Shown here piece after piece: positions 4,841-12,798 of a DNA stretch of 12,819 nucleotides. Both the position numbers and the translations under genes were made by a program. The notes beneath the pieces are model-generated. The model was not told the origin of the DNA. It was given only the letters and a program-made list of their open reading frames with translations, and did not search any database. Source of the DNA: Spirochaetaceae bacterium (GTDB lineage Bacteria; Spirochaetota; Spirochaetia; B11-G9); NCBI GenBank assembly GCA_030600745.1, contig JAUVLL010000051.1, positions 1 to 12,819 of the forward strand, written 5' to 3'. How positions within the stretch are numbered: position 1 is the stretch's first letter; every line of letters begins with the position of its first letter.

Positions 4841-6661
4841 CTATTTTATAAGTTCAACAATCTGATTTACAGCATCATTAAGTTCTTCTTCCAGTATTTC
4901 TGCTCTATTTACTGCCCTCGAGGCTTTCTTTGTAAGAGCTTCTATAGCGAAAGCTGATTTTTTTGCTTCTGTTGTAAGGGTTTCGATAGTTTTTGAAGAT
5001 TCTGCAACCTTTTCATTTAAATCTTCTATTGTTTTTGCGGAGTTATCAATCCTTGTATTAAGATCATCTACATCTGCAACCTGTTGTTCAAGAGTAGTTT
5101 TTTCAGATTCCAATTCGGTTTTACTGCTTTCTGCCGCCTCAAGATTGGAAGTAAGTGAATTTATTGTTTCTTCATGTGTAGTAAGTTCTGAATTCAGTTT
5201 ATCAATAGTTTTTTTAGAGCTTTCTTCCAGGTTTTTTTTATCTCTATCTAAAGCCTGTTCTATTCCATTTATAGCTGCAGTAAGAGTTTCTTTATTCTCC
5301 GGCGCTACACCCATTGCAGCAGCCCTGTACTGTTTTATTGCCTCATTAAACTGCCCGCTGCCTATTGCCTGATTCCCAATTGTTAAATATTCCTTTGATC
5401 TTGCAGTCCTGTTGTTTGATTCAATAGAATCCAGACTTTCCACAGCTTTAGCAATCCGGGGAAGTGTGGCCAGTGCTTCATTGTAAAAACGTTTTGCATC
5501 GTACTGATTACCCTCATCTTCAGCAGCAGCACCATATTCTACACTTTGTCTGGCAGATAACAGTACTTCAGCTGCTCTGGTCATGGATGTAAAATCGGTG
5601 GTGGTTCTTACTCCTGCCTGCTGAATTTCTTTATCAATGGTATCGAGAAAAAAAAGTTCTACATTCTTTCTTTTACTGATAGACGGTAGTCTTATTACAC
5701 TCGGATCATCCAGCAGGTTTCTAACATCTTCCATACCTATTTTTGCTTCGGGATAATTCCCGGTTTTAATAGATTCAATTATTGAATTATACGATCCTGT
5801 CAGTTGGTCCTGGATAAGCTGTTCATTTTTCTGCAGTTCACTTAGTTCTTTCAGCTTTTGAGTAGCTTCAGATGTCTCTCTGCTCAGGGCTTCTTTTTCT
5901 GCTTCAAACTGAGCTGTCAGTTCTTCTTCTCTCTTTTGTGTATCTGCCTCTATTGCAGCTTTGTCACGGTTTGCCTGTTCCAGAATATTTTGGGCAATCT
6001 GTTTCGACCTGGCAAGTTCCTCTTCTTTTTCTTTTATAGCAGTTTCTGACTCACTCTTAAAATCTGCTATTTCTTCTGCAAAATCATTTTCTCTTGCCCT
6101 CTGAAACTCCTCTAACTGTTTTTCAAGTTGTGCAGTAGAAATATCCTGACTCTGCAGTCTTGCTCTTTCTTCTACAAGAGACGCTTCCATTTCAGAACGT
6201 AATTCAAGTTCTTTATCTTTAATCTGACTATCCATATTCTCCCGAAGGGAAGCGCTTTCCTTGTCAAGTTTTGAGAGTTCATTCTGGATTTGTGAAATTT
6301 CTTCCTGCTTTTTATTCAGCTTTTCTTCAGCCTGGCGTTTTAACTCTTCTATTACACTTCCTTCTGTAGATTCGTAGGAGGACTCTTCCATTGCCATAGT
6401 TTGTTCCTGTTTCTGAAAATGTCTGTTTGTAAAGTAGAAACTGGTAATTATTGCAATTATACCCAAAATATTTATTATCAAAGGCAGGGTTCCGCCTTTT
6501 TTTAGAGGTGTTATTTTAAAAAGATCATCTGTTACTGTTAAACGATTTTGTTCGGTAATTTGATCTATTTCATGTAAAATTTCCTGCTTTTCTTTTTCTG
6601 AATGCCCTTCCAGGCCGGAAATTTGAACATCGTCAGGCTGATTCTGAATTATCTCACTCAA
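4841..6661 (-). CDS. Membrane-anchored coiled-coil protein of unknown function
   Basis: 606 residues, family not recognised. Order: a polar N-terminal segment (1-55, with KITPLKKGG just before the membrane); one transmembrane helix (about 58-77, LPLIINILGIIAIITSFYF); a long Glu/Lys/Gln-rich coiled coil (about 100-282); a helical middle part (about 285-470) with TPR-like helix pairs (for example 376-400 and 424-450, SGQFNEAIKQYRAAA); then a second Ser/Thr/Glu-rich coiled coil (about 470-605). No enzyme motif. Orientation in the membrane is uncertain because positive charges lie on both sides of the helix. The start is TTG at 6659-6661, with GGGGA seven bases upstream; the next in-frame Met is near residue 89, inside conserved-looking sequence after the helix. 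Divergent from the cyclase gene across 175 bases with no strong promoter visible. The shape suggests a structural or scaffold role. Confidence 0.7.
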   Translation of the reverse strand: MSEIIQNQPDDVQISGLEGHSEKEKQEILHEIDQITEQNRLTVTDDLFKITPLKKGGTLPLIINILGIIAIITSFYFTNRHFQKQEQTMAMEESSYESTEGSVIEELKRQAEEKLNKKQEEISQIQNELSKLDKESASLRENMDSQIKDKELELRSEMEASLVEERARLQSQDISTAQLEKQLEEFQRARENDFAEEIADFKSESETAIKEKEEELARSKQIAQNILEQANRDKAAIEADTQKREEELTAQFEAEKEALSRETSEATQKLKELSELQKNEQLIQDQLTGSYNSIIESIKTGNYPEAKIGMEDVRNLLDDPSVIRLPSISKRKNVELFFLDTIDKEIQQAGVRTTTDFTSMTRAAEVLLSARQSVEYGAAAEDEGNQYDAKRFYNEALATLPRIAKAVESLDSIESNNRTARSKEYLTIGNQAIGSGQFNEAIKQYRAAAMGVAPENKETLTAAINGIEQALDRDKKNLEESSKKTIDKLNSELTTHEETINSLTSNLEAAESSKTELESEKTTLEQQVADVDDLNTRIDNSAKTIEDLNEKVAESSKTIETLTTEAKKSAFAIEALTKKASRAVNRAEILEEELNDAVNQIVELIK

Positions 6662-6836
6662 TGAAAATCCCCATATTACTAGACTATTTCCTAATTATTG
6701 TCGGCTTTTGAAAATCCATTCTAAAGGAAGAATATTTTTATCATGCAGTGATGTTAAGGATGTTATTATTTCTTCCGATCTTCTTTAATAATGAATTTTA
6801 ACTCTCAGGTCCAATTTTGGATTAAAAGGTGAAATC

Positions 6837-8498
6837 TTGAGTATTAAAACTAAAATAATTCTTGTTGTTCTTCCTTTACTGGTATCATCTATGGTAATAA
6901 CAGCAACTATATCCTCATTTTCTGCAAGAAGCGGTATTACCCGAATCGCAATAAGCTTCATGTCATTTAAGTCAGAGGAGCTTCTGAATTATGCAGATAA
7001 TCAGTGGAATTTGCTTGTTTCAAATGGATTGTCGGAAGAAGATATCTATGTGGATGCAGCAAAGAAAGCGATTCAGTCATATGCAGCATCTATAGTAAAG
7101 AGCAAAACAGAACTTATTTTCGCATTGGATGAAGATTCGAATGTTGTACTCACAACTTCAGAGTTTAAACTTGGTATAGAGGAGAAATCAGCTCTTTTTA
7201 CATATCAGAAAGAGGGTGTTTCCGGTTGGCAGAGCATGAAGATTAACCAGAGAAACCGGGTAGGATATGGTTTTTTCTTTGAACCTTTTGGTTGGTATAT
7301 CCTTGTAACTGAAGATGAAGAGGCTTTCTATAAAGAAAGCCGTGATATCCTGGAACGAACTGCCGTAGTACTTGCAGCTACTATTCTTGTTTCGATCATT
7401 TTACTTATCTATTTTTCAGGATTTCTGACAAGGCCTATGACTAAGATAGTACTTGCAATGAAAAAAATTATTGTAACCAGTGATATGTCGGGAAGAGTTC
7501 CTGTGGAGTATAAAGACGAAATAGGGGCTCTTGCACAGACATTTAATATTATGGCAGGTGAGCTTGATAAAGCCTACAAGCAGATAAAACAGTTTGCTTT
7601 TGAGAATGTTATAGCTAAAAGGAATGAACATAAAATTCGCAATATATTTGAAAAGTATGTTCCGAAAAATGTAATTACTTCTATTTTTAAGAATCCGGAG
7701 GGTATGCTGGTAGGTGAAATGCGGTTGATGGTAATTCTTTTCACAGATATAAGAGGTTTTACAACAATATCTGAAGAGTATCGTCCTGATGAGCTTGTAA
7801 GTAATTTAAACCGGTATTTTGAAATTATTGTAGATATTATCACCAGTCACAACAATGGGATAGTGGATAAGTACATAGGTGATGCGGCAATGGCTTTTTT
7901 CGGAGCTCCGGATGCACGATCTGATGATACTCTGCAGGCGGTTTATGCGGCTCTTGAAATACAGGAAGCTCTTTCAATTTTTAATGCAGAACTGATTGCT
8001 GAAGGAAGAAAGCCCTTTAAAACCGGTGTTGGTCTTAATCGTGGGTTGGTTACAATTGGGAATATGGGATCGGAAAAGAAGATGGATTATACTATAATTG
8101 GCGATCCTGTGAATTTGGCTTCCCGTCTTGAAGGTCAAACAAAAGAATATCATGAAGAAGTTATCTTTTCTGAATCTGTCAATTTAAAGATTATTGGCAA
8201 ACTTCCCAGCAGGATGCTGGATATAATTCAGGTAAAAGGACAAACCAAAGGTGTAAAGATATTTACCTCAAAATTGAGTTTGACTCCGGTAGAAAAGAAG
8301 GGATGGGGATATCATGAGACTGCAATAAAACTCTACTATAAAAGAGATTTCCTGCGGGCTGCCAAATACTTTATGGGTGTAAAAAAATTAATGCCGAATG
8401 ATTATATTTCGGGTGTTTACATAGATAGGTGCAAAAAGTATATTAAAAAAGCTCCACCATCTGACTGGAATGGAGTTGAGGTAAAAACGTCTAAATAA
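6837..8498 (+). CDS. Membrane sensor class III adenylate cyclase
   Basis: Makes cAMP from ATP at the inner membrane. 553 residues: TM1 (about 7-29); extracytoplasmic single-Cache-like sensor (about 35-170); TM2 (about 175-197); HAMP (about 198-250); a linker with FEKYVPKNVI (271-280); cyclase domain (about 293-455); and a C-terminal TPR-like helical part (about 492-540, ending PPSDWNGVEV). The cyclase site is complete: metal aspartates D304 (FTDIRGFT) and D349 (DKYIGD), purine-reading K345 and T419 (adenine-type, class IIIb), and transition-state N426 and R430 (NLASR). It should be active as a homodimer. The start is TTG 6837, preceded by AAAAGGTGA. It is followed 26 bases later by the phosphofructokinase gene, so likely an operon. 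The ligand sensed is unknown. Confidence 0.93.
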   Translation: MSIKTKIILVVLPLLVSSMVITATISSFSARSGITRIAISFMSFKSEELLNYADNQWNLLVSNGLSEEDIYVDAAKKAIQSYAASIVKSKTELIFALDEDSNVVLTTSEFKLGIEEKSALFTYQKEGVSGWQSMKINQRNRVGYGFFFEPFGWYILVTEDEEAFYKESRDILERTAVVLAATILVSIILLIYFSGFLTRPMTKIVLAMKKIIVTSDMSGRVPVEYKDEIGALAQTFNIMAGELDKAYKQIKQFAFENVIAKRNEHKIRNIFEKYVPKNVITSIFKNPEGMLVGEMRLMVILFTDIRGFTTISEEYRPDELVSNLNRYFEIIVDIITSHNNGIVDKYIGDAAMAFFGAPDARSDDTLQAVYAALEIQEALSIFNAELIAEGRKPFKTGVGLNRGLVTIGNMGSEKKMDYTIIGDPVNLASRLEGQTKEYHEEVIFSESVNLKIIGKLPSRMLDIIQVKGQTKGVKIFTSKLSLTPVEKKGWGYHETAIKLYYKRDFLRAAKYFMGVKKLMPNDYISGVYIDRCKKYIKKAPPSDWNGVEVKTSK

Positions 8499-8524
8499 CA
8501 GTTAACTGTAAGATGAGGTATGCC

Positions 8525-9847
8525 ATGACGGAAAAGTACGATTTTACAACTTCGACTCTGGGAAAAGCAAATATTCAATCTCCCATAGAATTGTCAAATA
8601 TCAGAGGTGATTCGATTGCGAATTATGTAAGTAATGATGAGGGTGTTCTAAATAAAATCAGAATTTTCAATGCATCAGATTCTGTAAGTGTTGAAGGAAA
8701 TCAGCTGGAACTTGCAGGGCCGAGAGAAAAGATATTTTTTAGTCCTTCTCACGTACATGCTGCAATTATTACATGTGGCGGGCTGTGTCCCGGATTAAAT
8801 AATGTAATAAGGGCACTTGTACGATGTTTGTGGTACAGCTACGACGTAAGACGTATTACCGGCATTCAGAATGGTTACAGAGGCTTTCTTCCAGATTCAA
8901 ATTTTCCTACCATAGAGATGACACCTTCTTTGGTTGATGATATTCAGATGAAGGGTGGAACAATTCTCGGCTCTTCCAGAGGCGGGGGAGATCGGGTAGA
9001 AGAGATAGCGGATGCTCTGGAACGGATGAATATCAATATGCTTTTTACCATTGGGGGAGATGGAACTCAAAGGGGGGCCGTTGATATTTCAGAAGAACTG
9101 GAAAAAAGAAAATTAAAAATTTCAGTAGTTGGTATCCCAAAAACTATTGATAACGATCTCAATTTTATACAACGGTCTTTTGGTTTTGAAACTGCAGTGG
9201 CCAAGGCTGTTGAAGCGGTCAGAGGGGCTCATGTGGAAGCTCATGACGCAGTAAACGGTATAGGTCTTGTTAAAGTTATGGGGAGGGATTCCGGTTTTAT
9301 AGCGGCTAATACTGCCCTGGCAATGAGTGATGTTAATTTCTGTTTAATTCCTGAAAATCCTTTTGATCTGGAAGGAGAGAATGGGTTTTTAAGCCATCTT
9401 AAAAGGCGAATTTTAAAGAGGAATCACGCAGTAATACTGGTTGCTGAAGGTGCCGGCCAGGAACTGTTTGAGAAAATAGAGGGAACAGATAAGTCCGGTA
9501 ATAAAAAACTCTCCGATATAGGTTTGTTTTTGAAAGGTGAAATAAGTAAATATTTTAAAGCTGAAGGTATTGAAGTAAATATTAAATATATCGATCCAAG
9601 TTATATTATACGAAGTGCACCGGCTAATCCAAATGATTCAATCTACTGTTCAAGATTGGGTGCTCACGCTGTTCACGCAGCAATGGCGGGAAAGACAAAA
9701 ATACTGATAGGGCTTGTTAATAATACTTTTGTACATTTACCAATAAAAATTGTAGTAACCTCTCGCAAATATGTAGATCAGGAAGGTAGCTTGTGGAGAG
9801 ATGTTCTGGAAAATACCAGACAGCCTGTGAATATGAGTAATGGATAA
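8525..9847 (+). CDS. 6-phosphofructokinase, TP0108/clade X type
   Basis: Phosphorylates fructose 6-phosphate to fructose 1,6-bisphosphate in glycolysis (cytoplasm). 440 residues, the length of the spirochaete/trypanosomatid/amoebal 'clade X' group, longer than E. coli PfkA through an N-terminal extension (about 1-75). Motifs from the chosen start: TCGGLCPGLN (83-92), GSSRGGGDRV (149-158), IGGDGTQRGA (176-185), GIPKTIDNDLN (203-213, catalytic D209) and MGRDSGF (252-258). The phosphodonor pocket pairs Gly (G180 in GGDGT) with Lys (K206 in PKTIDND). PPi enzymes have Asp plus Lys and classic ATP enzymes Gly plus Gly; this mixed pair occurs in ATP-using clade X enzymes, so ATP is the likelier donor but not certain. 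ATG 8525 is preferred, with GAGGT five bases upstream; ATG 8513 lacks a ribosome site. Sits 26 bases after the cyclase gene. Confidence 0.92.
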   Translation: MTEKYDFTTSTLGKANIQSPIELSNIRGDSIANYVSNDEGVLNKIRIFNASDSVSVEGNQLELAGPREKIFFSPSHVHAAIITCGGLCPGLNNVIRALVRCLWYSYDVRRITGIQNGYRGFLPDSNFPTIEMTPSLVDDIQMKGGTILGSSRGGGDRVEEIADALERMNINMLFTIGGDGTQRGAVDISEELEKRKLKISVVGIPKTIDNDLNFIQRSFGFETAVAKAVEAVRGAHVEAHDAVNGIGLVKVMGRDSGFIAANTALAMSDVNFCLIPENPFDLEGENGFLSHLKRRILKRNHAVILVAEGAGQELFEKIEGTDKSGNKKLSDIGLFLKGEISKYFKAEGIEVNIKYIDPSYIIRSAPANPNDSIYCSRLGAHAVHAAMAGKTKILIGLVNNTFVHLPIKIVVTSRKYVDQEGSLWRDVLENTRQPVNMSNG

Positions 9848-9982
9848 AACATGTTGGGGTAGATCCTGTATCTGCCTTATTGGGTAATAATTTTAGAAAA
9901 AAGCTGAAAAAAGTGTAACTACCTGTAAGTACGGTTGTTAGTATCTATGTAAGAGCAGTAAAAAAGAGCAAAAACTTTTTCA

Positions 9983-10027
9983 TTGACCTCCTTTTTAGAT
10001 GTTCCCTCCGGGGTTTTGACCTCCTTT
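9983..10027. repeat. 12-base direct repeat in the pfk-pgi intergenic region
   Basis: TTGACCTCCTTT occurs at 9983-9994 and again at 10016-10027, with a 33-base period. The second copy forms most of the loop of the terminator. On the minus strand each copy reads as a strong Shine-Dalgarno (AAAGGAGGT). The function is not known; it may be a small local duplication. Confidence 0.5.
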
Positions 10028-10044
10028 CCCCTGGAGGGTTTTTT
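10004..10044 (+). terminator. Rho-independent terminator of the cyclase-pfk operon
   Basis: CCCTCCGGGG (10004-10013) pairs with CCCCTGGAGGG (10028-10038): ten base pairs with a single bulged T and a 14-base loop, followed by six T (10039-10044). The T-run orientation fits rightward transcription. It lies 156 bases past the pfk stop. The last T bases form part of the pgi stop codon on the other strand. No T run follows the hairpin leftward. Confidence 0.8.
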
Positions 10045-11611
10045 ATATTCCAAGCTTCCCGGCTATCGCTTTAAGTAAATTGTCACTGGATTCACCCGAG
10101 AGTATCTGGTTAGTCAGTTTTTTCCCCAGCTGAACCCCTTCCTGATCAAAAGAATTTACATTCCATAAAAAACCCTGAAACATTACTTTGTTTTCATAAT
10201 GTGAAAGGATTGTCCCAAGTGCACCGGGAGTTAATTTCTTACCATATAGAAGAGACGAAGGACGTCCTCCGTCGAAATTTTTGTTAGGATTGGTGTTTTC
10301 GCTTCCTTTTGCAAATGCAATTATCTGAGCTGTAAGATTAGCATTCAGCTTGGTTTGATTTGTAGTACCATCTATTATTAGATCCACATCCTGCTGGGAT
10401 TCTTCAAAGCCGATAAACTGCAGGGGAATAATATCTGTTCCCTGATGGAGAAGCTGGTAAAAAGAGTGCTGTCCGTTAGTCCCCGGCTCACCAAATATTA
10501 CAGGTCCTGTATGGTAGTCAACGGGGTCTCCCCGGCGATTTACACTTTTGCCGTTGCTTTCCATATCGAGCTGCTGCAGGTGAGCTGGAAAACGTGCCAT
10601 TCCCTGACTGTAGGGGAGAACCGCTGAAACCCTGTAATCAAGCACATTTCTCATATAGCAGCCTATTAAAGCATCCATCATTGCTGCATTTTCTTTAATA
10701 TCTTCTTTAAGGGCATTTTTATCAGATTCAGCAGCTCCCTCCAAAAATTCCTTGAACACCTCTTTACCAAAGGCCAGTGTTAGAACTGCACCGCCAACAG
10801 CACTTGTGGAAGAATAACGTCCTCCAATAAAATCATCTATATAGAAACTGTCGAGAAAATCATCCGAACTGGCCAGGGGGCTTGTGGCGCTTGTAACAGC
10901 TATCATATGCTTTGACGGATCTAAATCCGGGTTCTTTTTTTTCATCCATTTTACAGCCAGGTCACGGTTTGCAAGGGTCTCCTGGGTTGTTCCGCTTTTT
11001 GAAACCAGAATAAACAGAGTAGATTTAAGGTTTGCTTTCCCCAAAACAGAAGCCGCATCATCGGGATCAACATTGGAAATAAAATTTGCTTCCATCATTG
11101 CTTTTTCACCGGCAATCTCTTTCATGGCAATATATATAGCTCTGGGTCCAAGATCTGAGCCGCCTATACCTATCTGAATAACTGTATCGAATTTTTTGCC
11201 TGTAGATCCCTTAATCTGCCCGGAATGTATCCTGCCGGCAAAAATATTTATCCGCTCCTGCTGTTTCACATAAAATTCTCTTATGTTCTGGCCTTCAAAT
11301 ATTACAGGAGCAGGAGGAACCATTCGGGTAAGATGATGAAGAACTTTTCTTCCTTCACCGGTATTCATTGTTTCGCCGCTTAGAATAAGCCTGTATTTTT
11401 CAACAAGGGCCTGCTCCTTTCCTAAATTGCCGAGAATTTCCAATACATTATCGTTTACAGGGAGGGCTGCATAATTAAATTTAATATTTTTTCCTGTTTC
11501 TATCTCATATCTATCTACTCTTTTTTCATTCAATTCAGTTTTAATATCAACAGGTGTAGTGTTTTTTAGATCTTTAAAGCTCTGTGTCTGATCAAGATTT
11601 TTATATTCCAT
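10043..11611 (-). CDS. pgi: Glucose-6-phosphate isomerase
   Basis: Interconverts glucose 6-phosphate and fructose 6-phosphate, the step before phosphofructokinase. 522 residues with two SIS domains. Visible motifs: IGIGGSDLGP (147-156), SKSGTTQET (204-212, phosphate binding), QQLDMESNGK (346-355, catalytic E351), GEPGTNGQHSF (374-384, ring-opening H382) and the C-terminal SFDQEGVQLGKK (487-498, catalytic K497). All key residues are present. The ATG has AGGA seven bases upstream. A weak promoter candidate is TTGCAT (11669-11674), 17 bases, TAACTT (11646-11651). The gene faces the cyclase-pfk operon; its stop codon overlaps that operon's terminator T run. Confidence 0.97.
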   Translation of the reverse strand: MEYKNLDQTQSFKDLKNTTPVDIKTELNEKRVDRYEIETGKNIKFNYAALPVNDNVLEILGNLGKEQALVEKYRLILSGETMNTGEGRKVLHHLTRMVPPAPVIFEGQNIREFYVKQQERINIFAGRIHSGQIKGSTGKKFDTVIQIGIGGSDLGPRAIYIAMKEIAGEKAMMEANFISNVDPDDAASVLGKANLKSTLFILVSKSGTTQETLANRDLAVKWMKKKNPDLDPSKHMIAVTSATSPLASSDDFLDSFYIDDFIGGRYSSTSAVGGAVLTLAFGKEVFKEFLEGAAESDKNALKEDIKENAAMMDALIGCYMRNVLDYRVSAVLPYSQGMARFPAHLQQLDMESNGKSVNRRGDPVDYHTGPVIFGEPGTNGQHSFYQLLHQGTDIIPLQFIGFEESQQDVDLIIDGTTNQTKLNANLTAQIIAFAKGSENTNPNKNFDGGRPSSLLYGKKLTPGALGTILSHYENKVMFQGFLWNVNSFDQEGVQLGKKLTNQILSGESSDNLLKAIAGKLGI

Positions 11612-11729
11612 AATTATCCTGCCTTTTAGTTTTTTTGACCCTTAAAAGTTAGATAGGAAATGATATTTATGCAAGGGCAAATGGGGGTAAATTGATTTTA
11701 TTCCAAATATTGAATATTTATGTTTTTAT
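11612..11729. other. Upstream region of pgi, AT-rich
   Basis: No gene seen. It contains the weak minus-strand promoter candidate for pgi (11646-11674) and otherwise AT-rich sequence up to the sharp change to GC-rich sequence at 11730. Confidence 0.4.
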
Positions 11730-11842
11730 GGGCGTCCCCCTGTGCATATACGCAAAATCTTGCGTATATGCACAGGGTCAGGCCATTCCGGGGTTTCGTC
11801 CGGGGAACCCGGACCGCTACGCGCCCTGCATGTCCTTAACGC
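11730..11842. repeat. GC-rich, multi-hairpin intergenic element (REP/MITE-like candidate)
   Basis: A GC-rich block that contrasts sharply with its AT-rich surroundings. GGGCGT (11730-11735) can pair with GCGCCC (11821-11826; last pair T-G), enclosing two arms: a perfect 18-bp hairpin with a 4-base loop (11738-11777) and a 7-bp hairpin GTCCGGG-gaa-CCCGGAC (11798-11814). A single-stranded tail follows, ending CCTTAACGC (11834-11842). It codes for nothing in either direction and has no T run for termination. The layout (GGGCGTCCCC.., ..GGGTCaGGcc.., ..CGCTACGCGCCC.., ..TTAACGC) resembles GC-rich intergenic repeats that I associate with spirochaete and Bacteroidota genomes, but copy number cannot be tested in this window. 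It could instead be a structured RNA. Confidence 0.6.
11738..11777. repeat. Perfect 18-bp inverted repeat (long hairpin arm)
   Basis: CCCTGTGCATATACGCAA (11738-11755) and its exact reverse complement (11760-11777) around the loop AATC. The tip half is AT-rich and the base half GC-rich. No mismatch in 36 paired bases. It is the main arm of the larger element. Confidence 0.9.
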
Positions 11843-11911
11843 TTTGAACAGGAATTGTCATAGTTTATTAGTTTTGTATATTCATATAATGGGGTTTAGG
11901 ATAAAAAATTC

Positions 11912-11941
11912 TTGCGCAGTAGATTGTGTGGTATATATAAT
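11912..11941 (+). promoter_or_regulatory. Promoter of the HTH/WYL regulator gene
   Basis: TTGCGC (11912-11917) and a perfect TATAAT (11936-11941), spaced 18 bases. The predicted start is near 11948, about 23 bases before the ATG, with the ribosome site GAGGG inside the leader. A second TATAAT at 11884-11889 has no clear -35. Bases 11843-11911 hold nothing else recognised. Confidence 0.6.
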
Positions 11942-11970
11942 AGGGTAAGGAATTAAAAAAGAGGGATTGT

Positions 11971-12798
11971 ATGAAAGTAAGTTCCACAAAAGCGGAAAGG
12001 CTGCTGCAGATTGAGGGTATAGTGGCAGATCATCCAGGGATACATCGCTCAGAGCTTGCCAGGCGTTTGGGTGTACATAAATCAACTATTGGCAGAGATA
12101 TTGATGATTTATCGGTACTTTATCCCCTGGTTGAGGACGAAAACGGCGGGCTGCTGTTTCCTGAAGGCTACTCATTGGATTCTATAACCTTTTCATCTTA
12201 CGAGGCAGTTTATGTCTATCTTGCCTGCAAATTAATTACCGATACTCTGGACAGGCACAGCCCGTACGCGGCTTCGGCTATCCGAAAACTGGGAGCTGCA
12301 ATAGAGAAGGTATCTCCTTCGTTGAGTGATGTCATGACAACCGATGCGGATAAGCTGGATGGAAGCCGGCAGATTATTGATGAAACATTTATCTCAGTTA
12401 TTGAAGGATTAACTGAAAACTGGATTAAACATACAAATGTAAGGCTGGAATACAATTCTCCAAACCATAAAGAGCTCAGAATATATGAAGTAGGAATAAT
12501 CAGGATTTTACCAAATCGTCCTGGAGGTACCTTTGTTGTTCTAACCTTTCAGGAAAAGGAAAAGAAGCTCCGTCTGTTTCGAATAGACAGGATAAAAAGT
12601 GTTACTTCTCTCGAACATAAATTTGAGGTTCCTGATAATCCTGAAGTGGAAAGAAAATTAAGCGAAGCCTGGAGTATTTGCGGCAGAGGTTTATTGGGGA
12701 AATTAGAGAGATGGGGGAAAAGTATGGAATTTAATAAATGTGTTGCAGTAGGTGCAACTGGGGTAGGGGCAATGAAGATTGTGGAAAAATGGAATTAA
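11971..12798 (+). CDS. HTH and WYL-type domain transcriptional regulator
   Basis: 275 residues. N-terminal winged HTH of the HTH_11/DeoR-like type (about 7-60; recognition region SELARRLGVHKSTIGRDIDDL, 27-47). A linking helix pair (about 72-112) of the kind that precedes WYL domains follows, then a WYL-like SH3-type fold (about 155-218) with the well-kept LRLFRIDRIKSV end (200-211). The namesake W-Y-L positions read F-V-V (188-190, in GTFVVLTF). The last part (about 232-275) does not match the usual WYL C-terminal extension. WYL regulators bind nucleic-acid or nucleotide ligands and control diverse operons, including DNA repair and defence. The target is unknown; no neighbouring gene downstream is visible. 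The ATG is set by GAGGG five bases upstream. Confidence 0.8.
   Translation: MKVSSTKAERLLQIEGIVADHPGIHRSELARRLGVHKSTIGRDIDDLSVLYPLVEDENGGLLFPEGYSLDSITFSSYEAVYVYLACKLITDTLDRHSPYAASAIRKLGAAIEKVSPSLSDVMTTDADKLDGSRQIIDETFISVIEGLTENWIKHTNVRLEYNSPNHKELRIYEVGIIRILPNRPGGTFVVLTFQEKEKKLRLFRIDRIKSVTSLEHKFEVPDNPEVERKLSEAWSICGRGLLGKLERWGKSMEFNKCVAVGATGVGAMKIVEKWN

Noticed and set aside
6654..6674. Six-codon upstream ORF overlapping the TTG start of the coiled-coil gene
   Set aside because: Too short to support; no ribosome site of its own and easily explained by chance.
11738..11777. Long hairpin as a rho-independent terminator of pgi or of the regulator
   Set aside because: It is upstream of both genes and no T run follows on either strand.
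11798..11842. Integron attC-like site, because of the TTAAC tail and hairpins
   Set aside because: The conserved outer boxes are in the wrong order and do not match the RYYYAAC/GTTRRRY consensus; no integrase or cassette array is visible.
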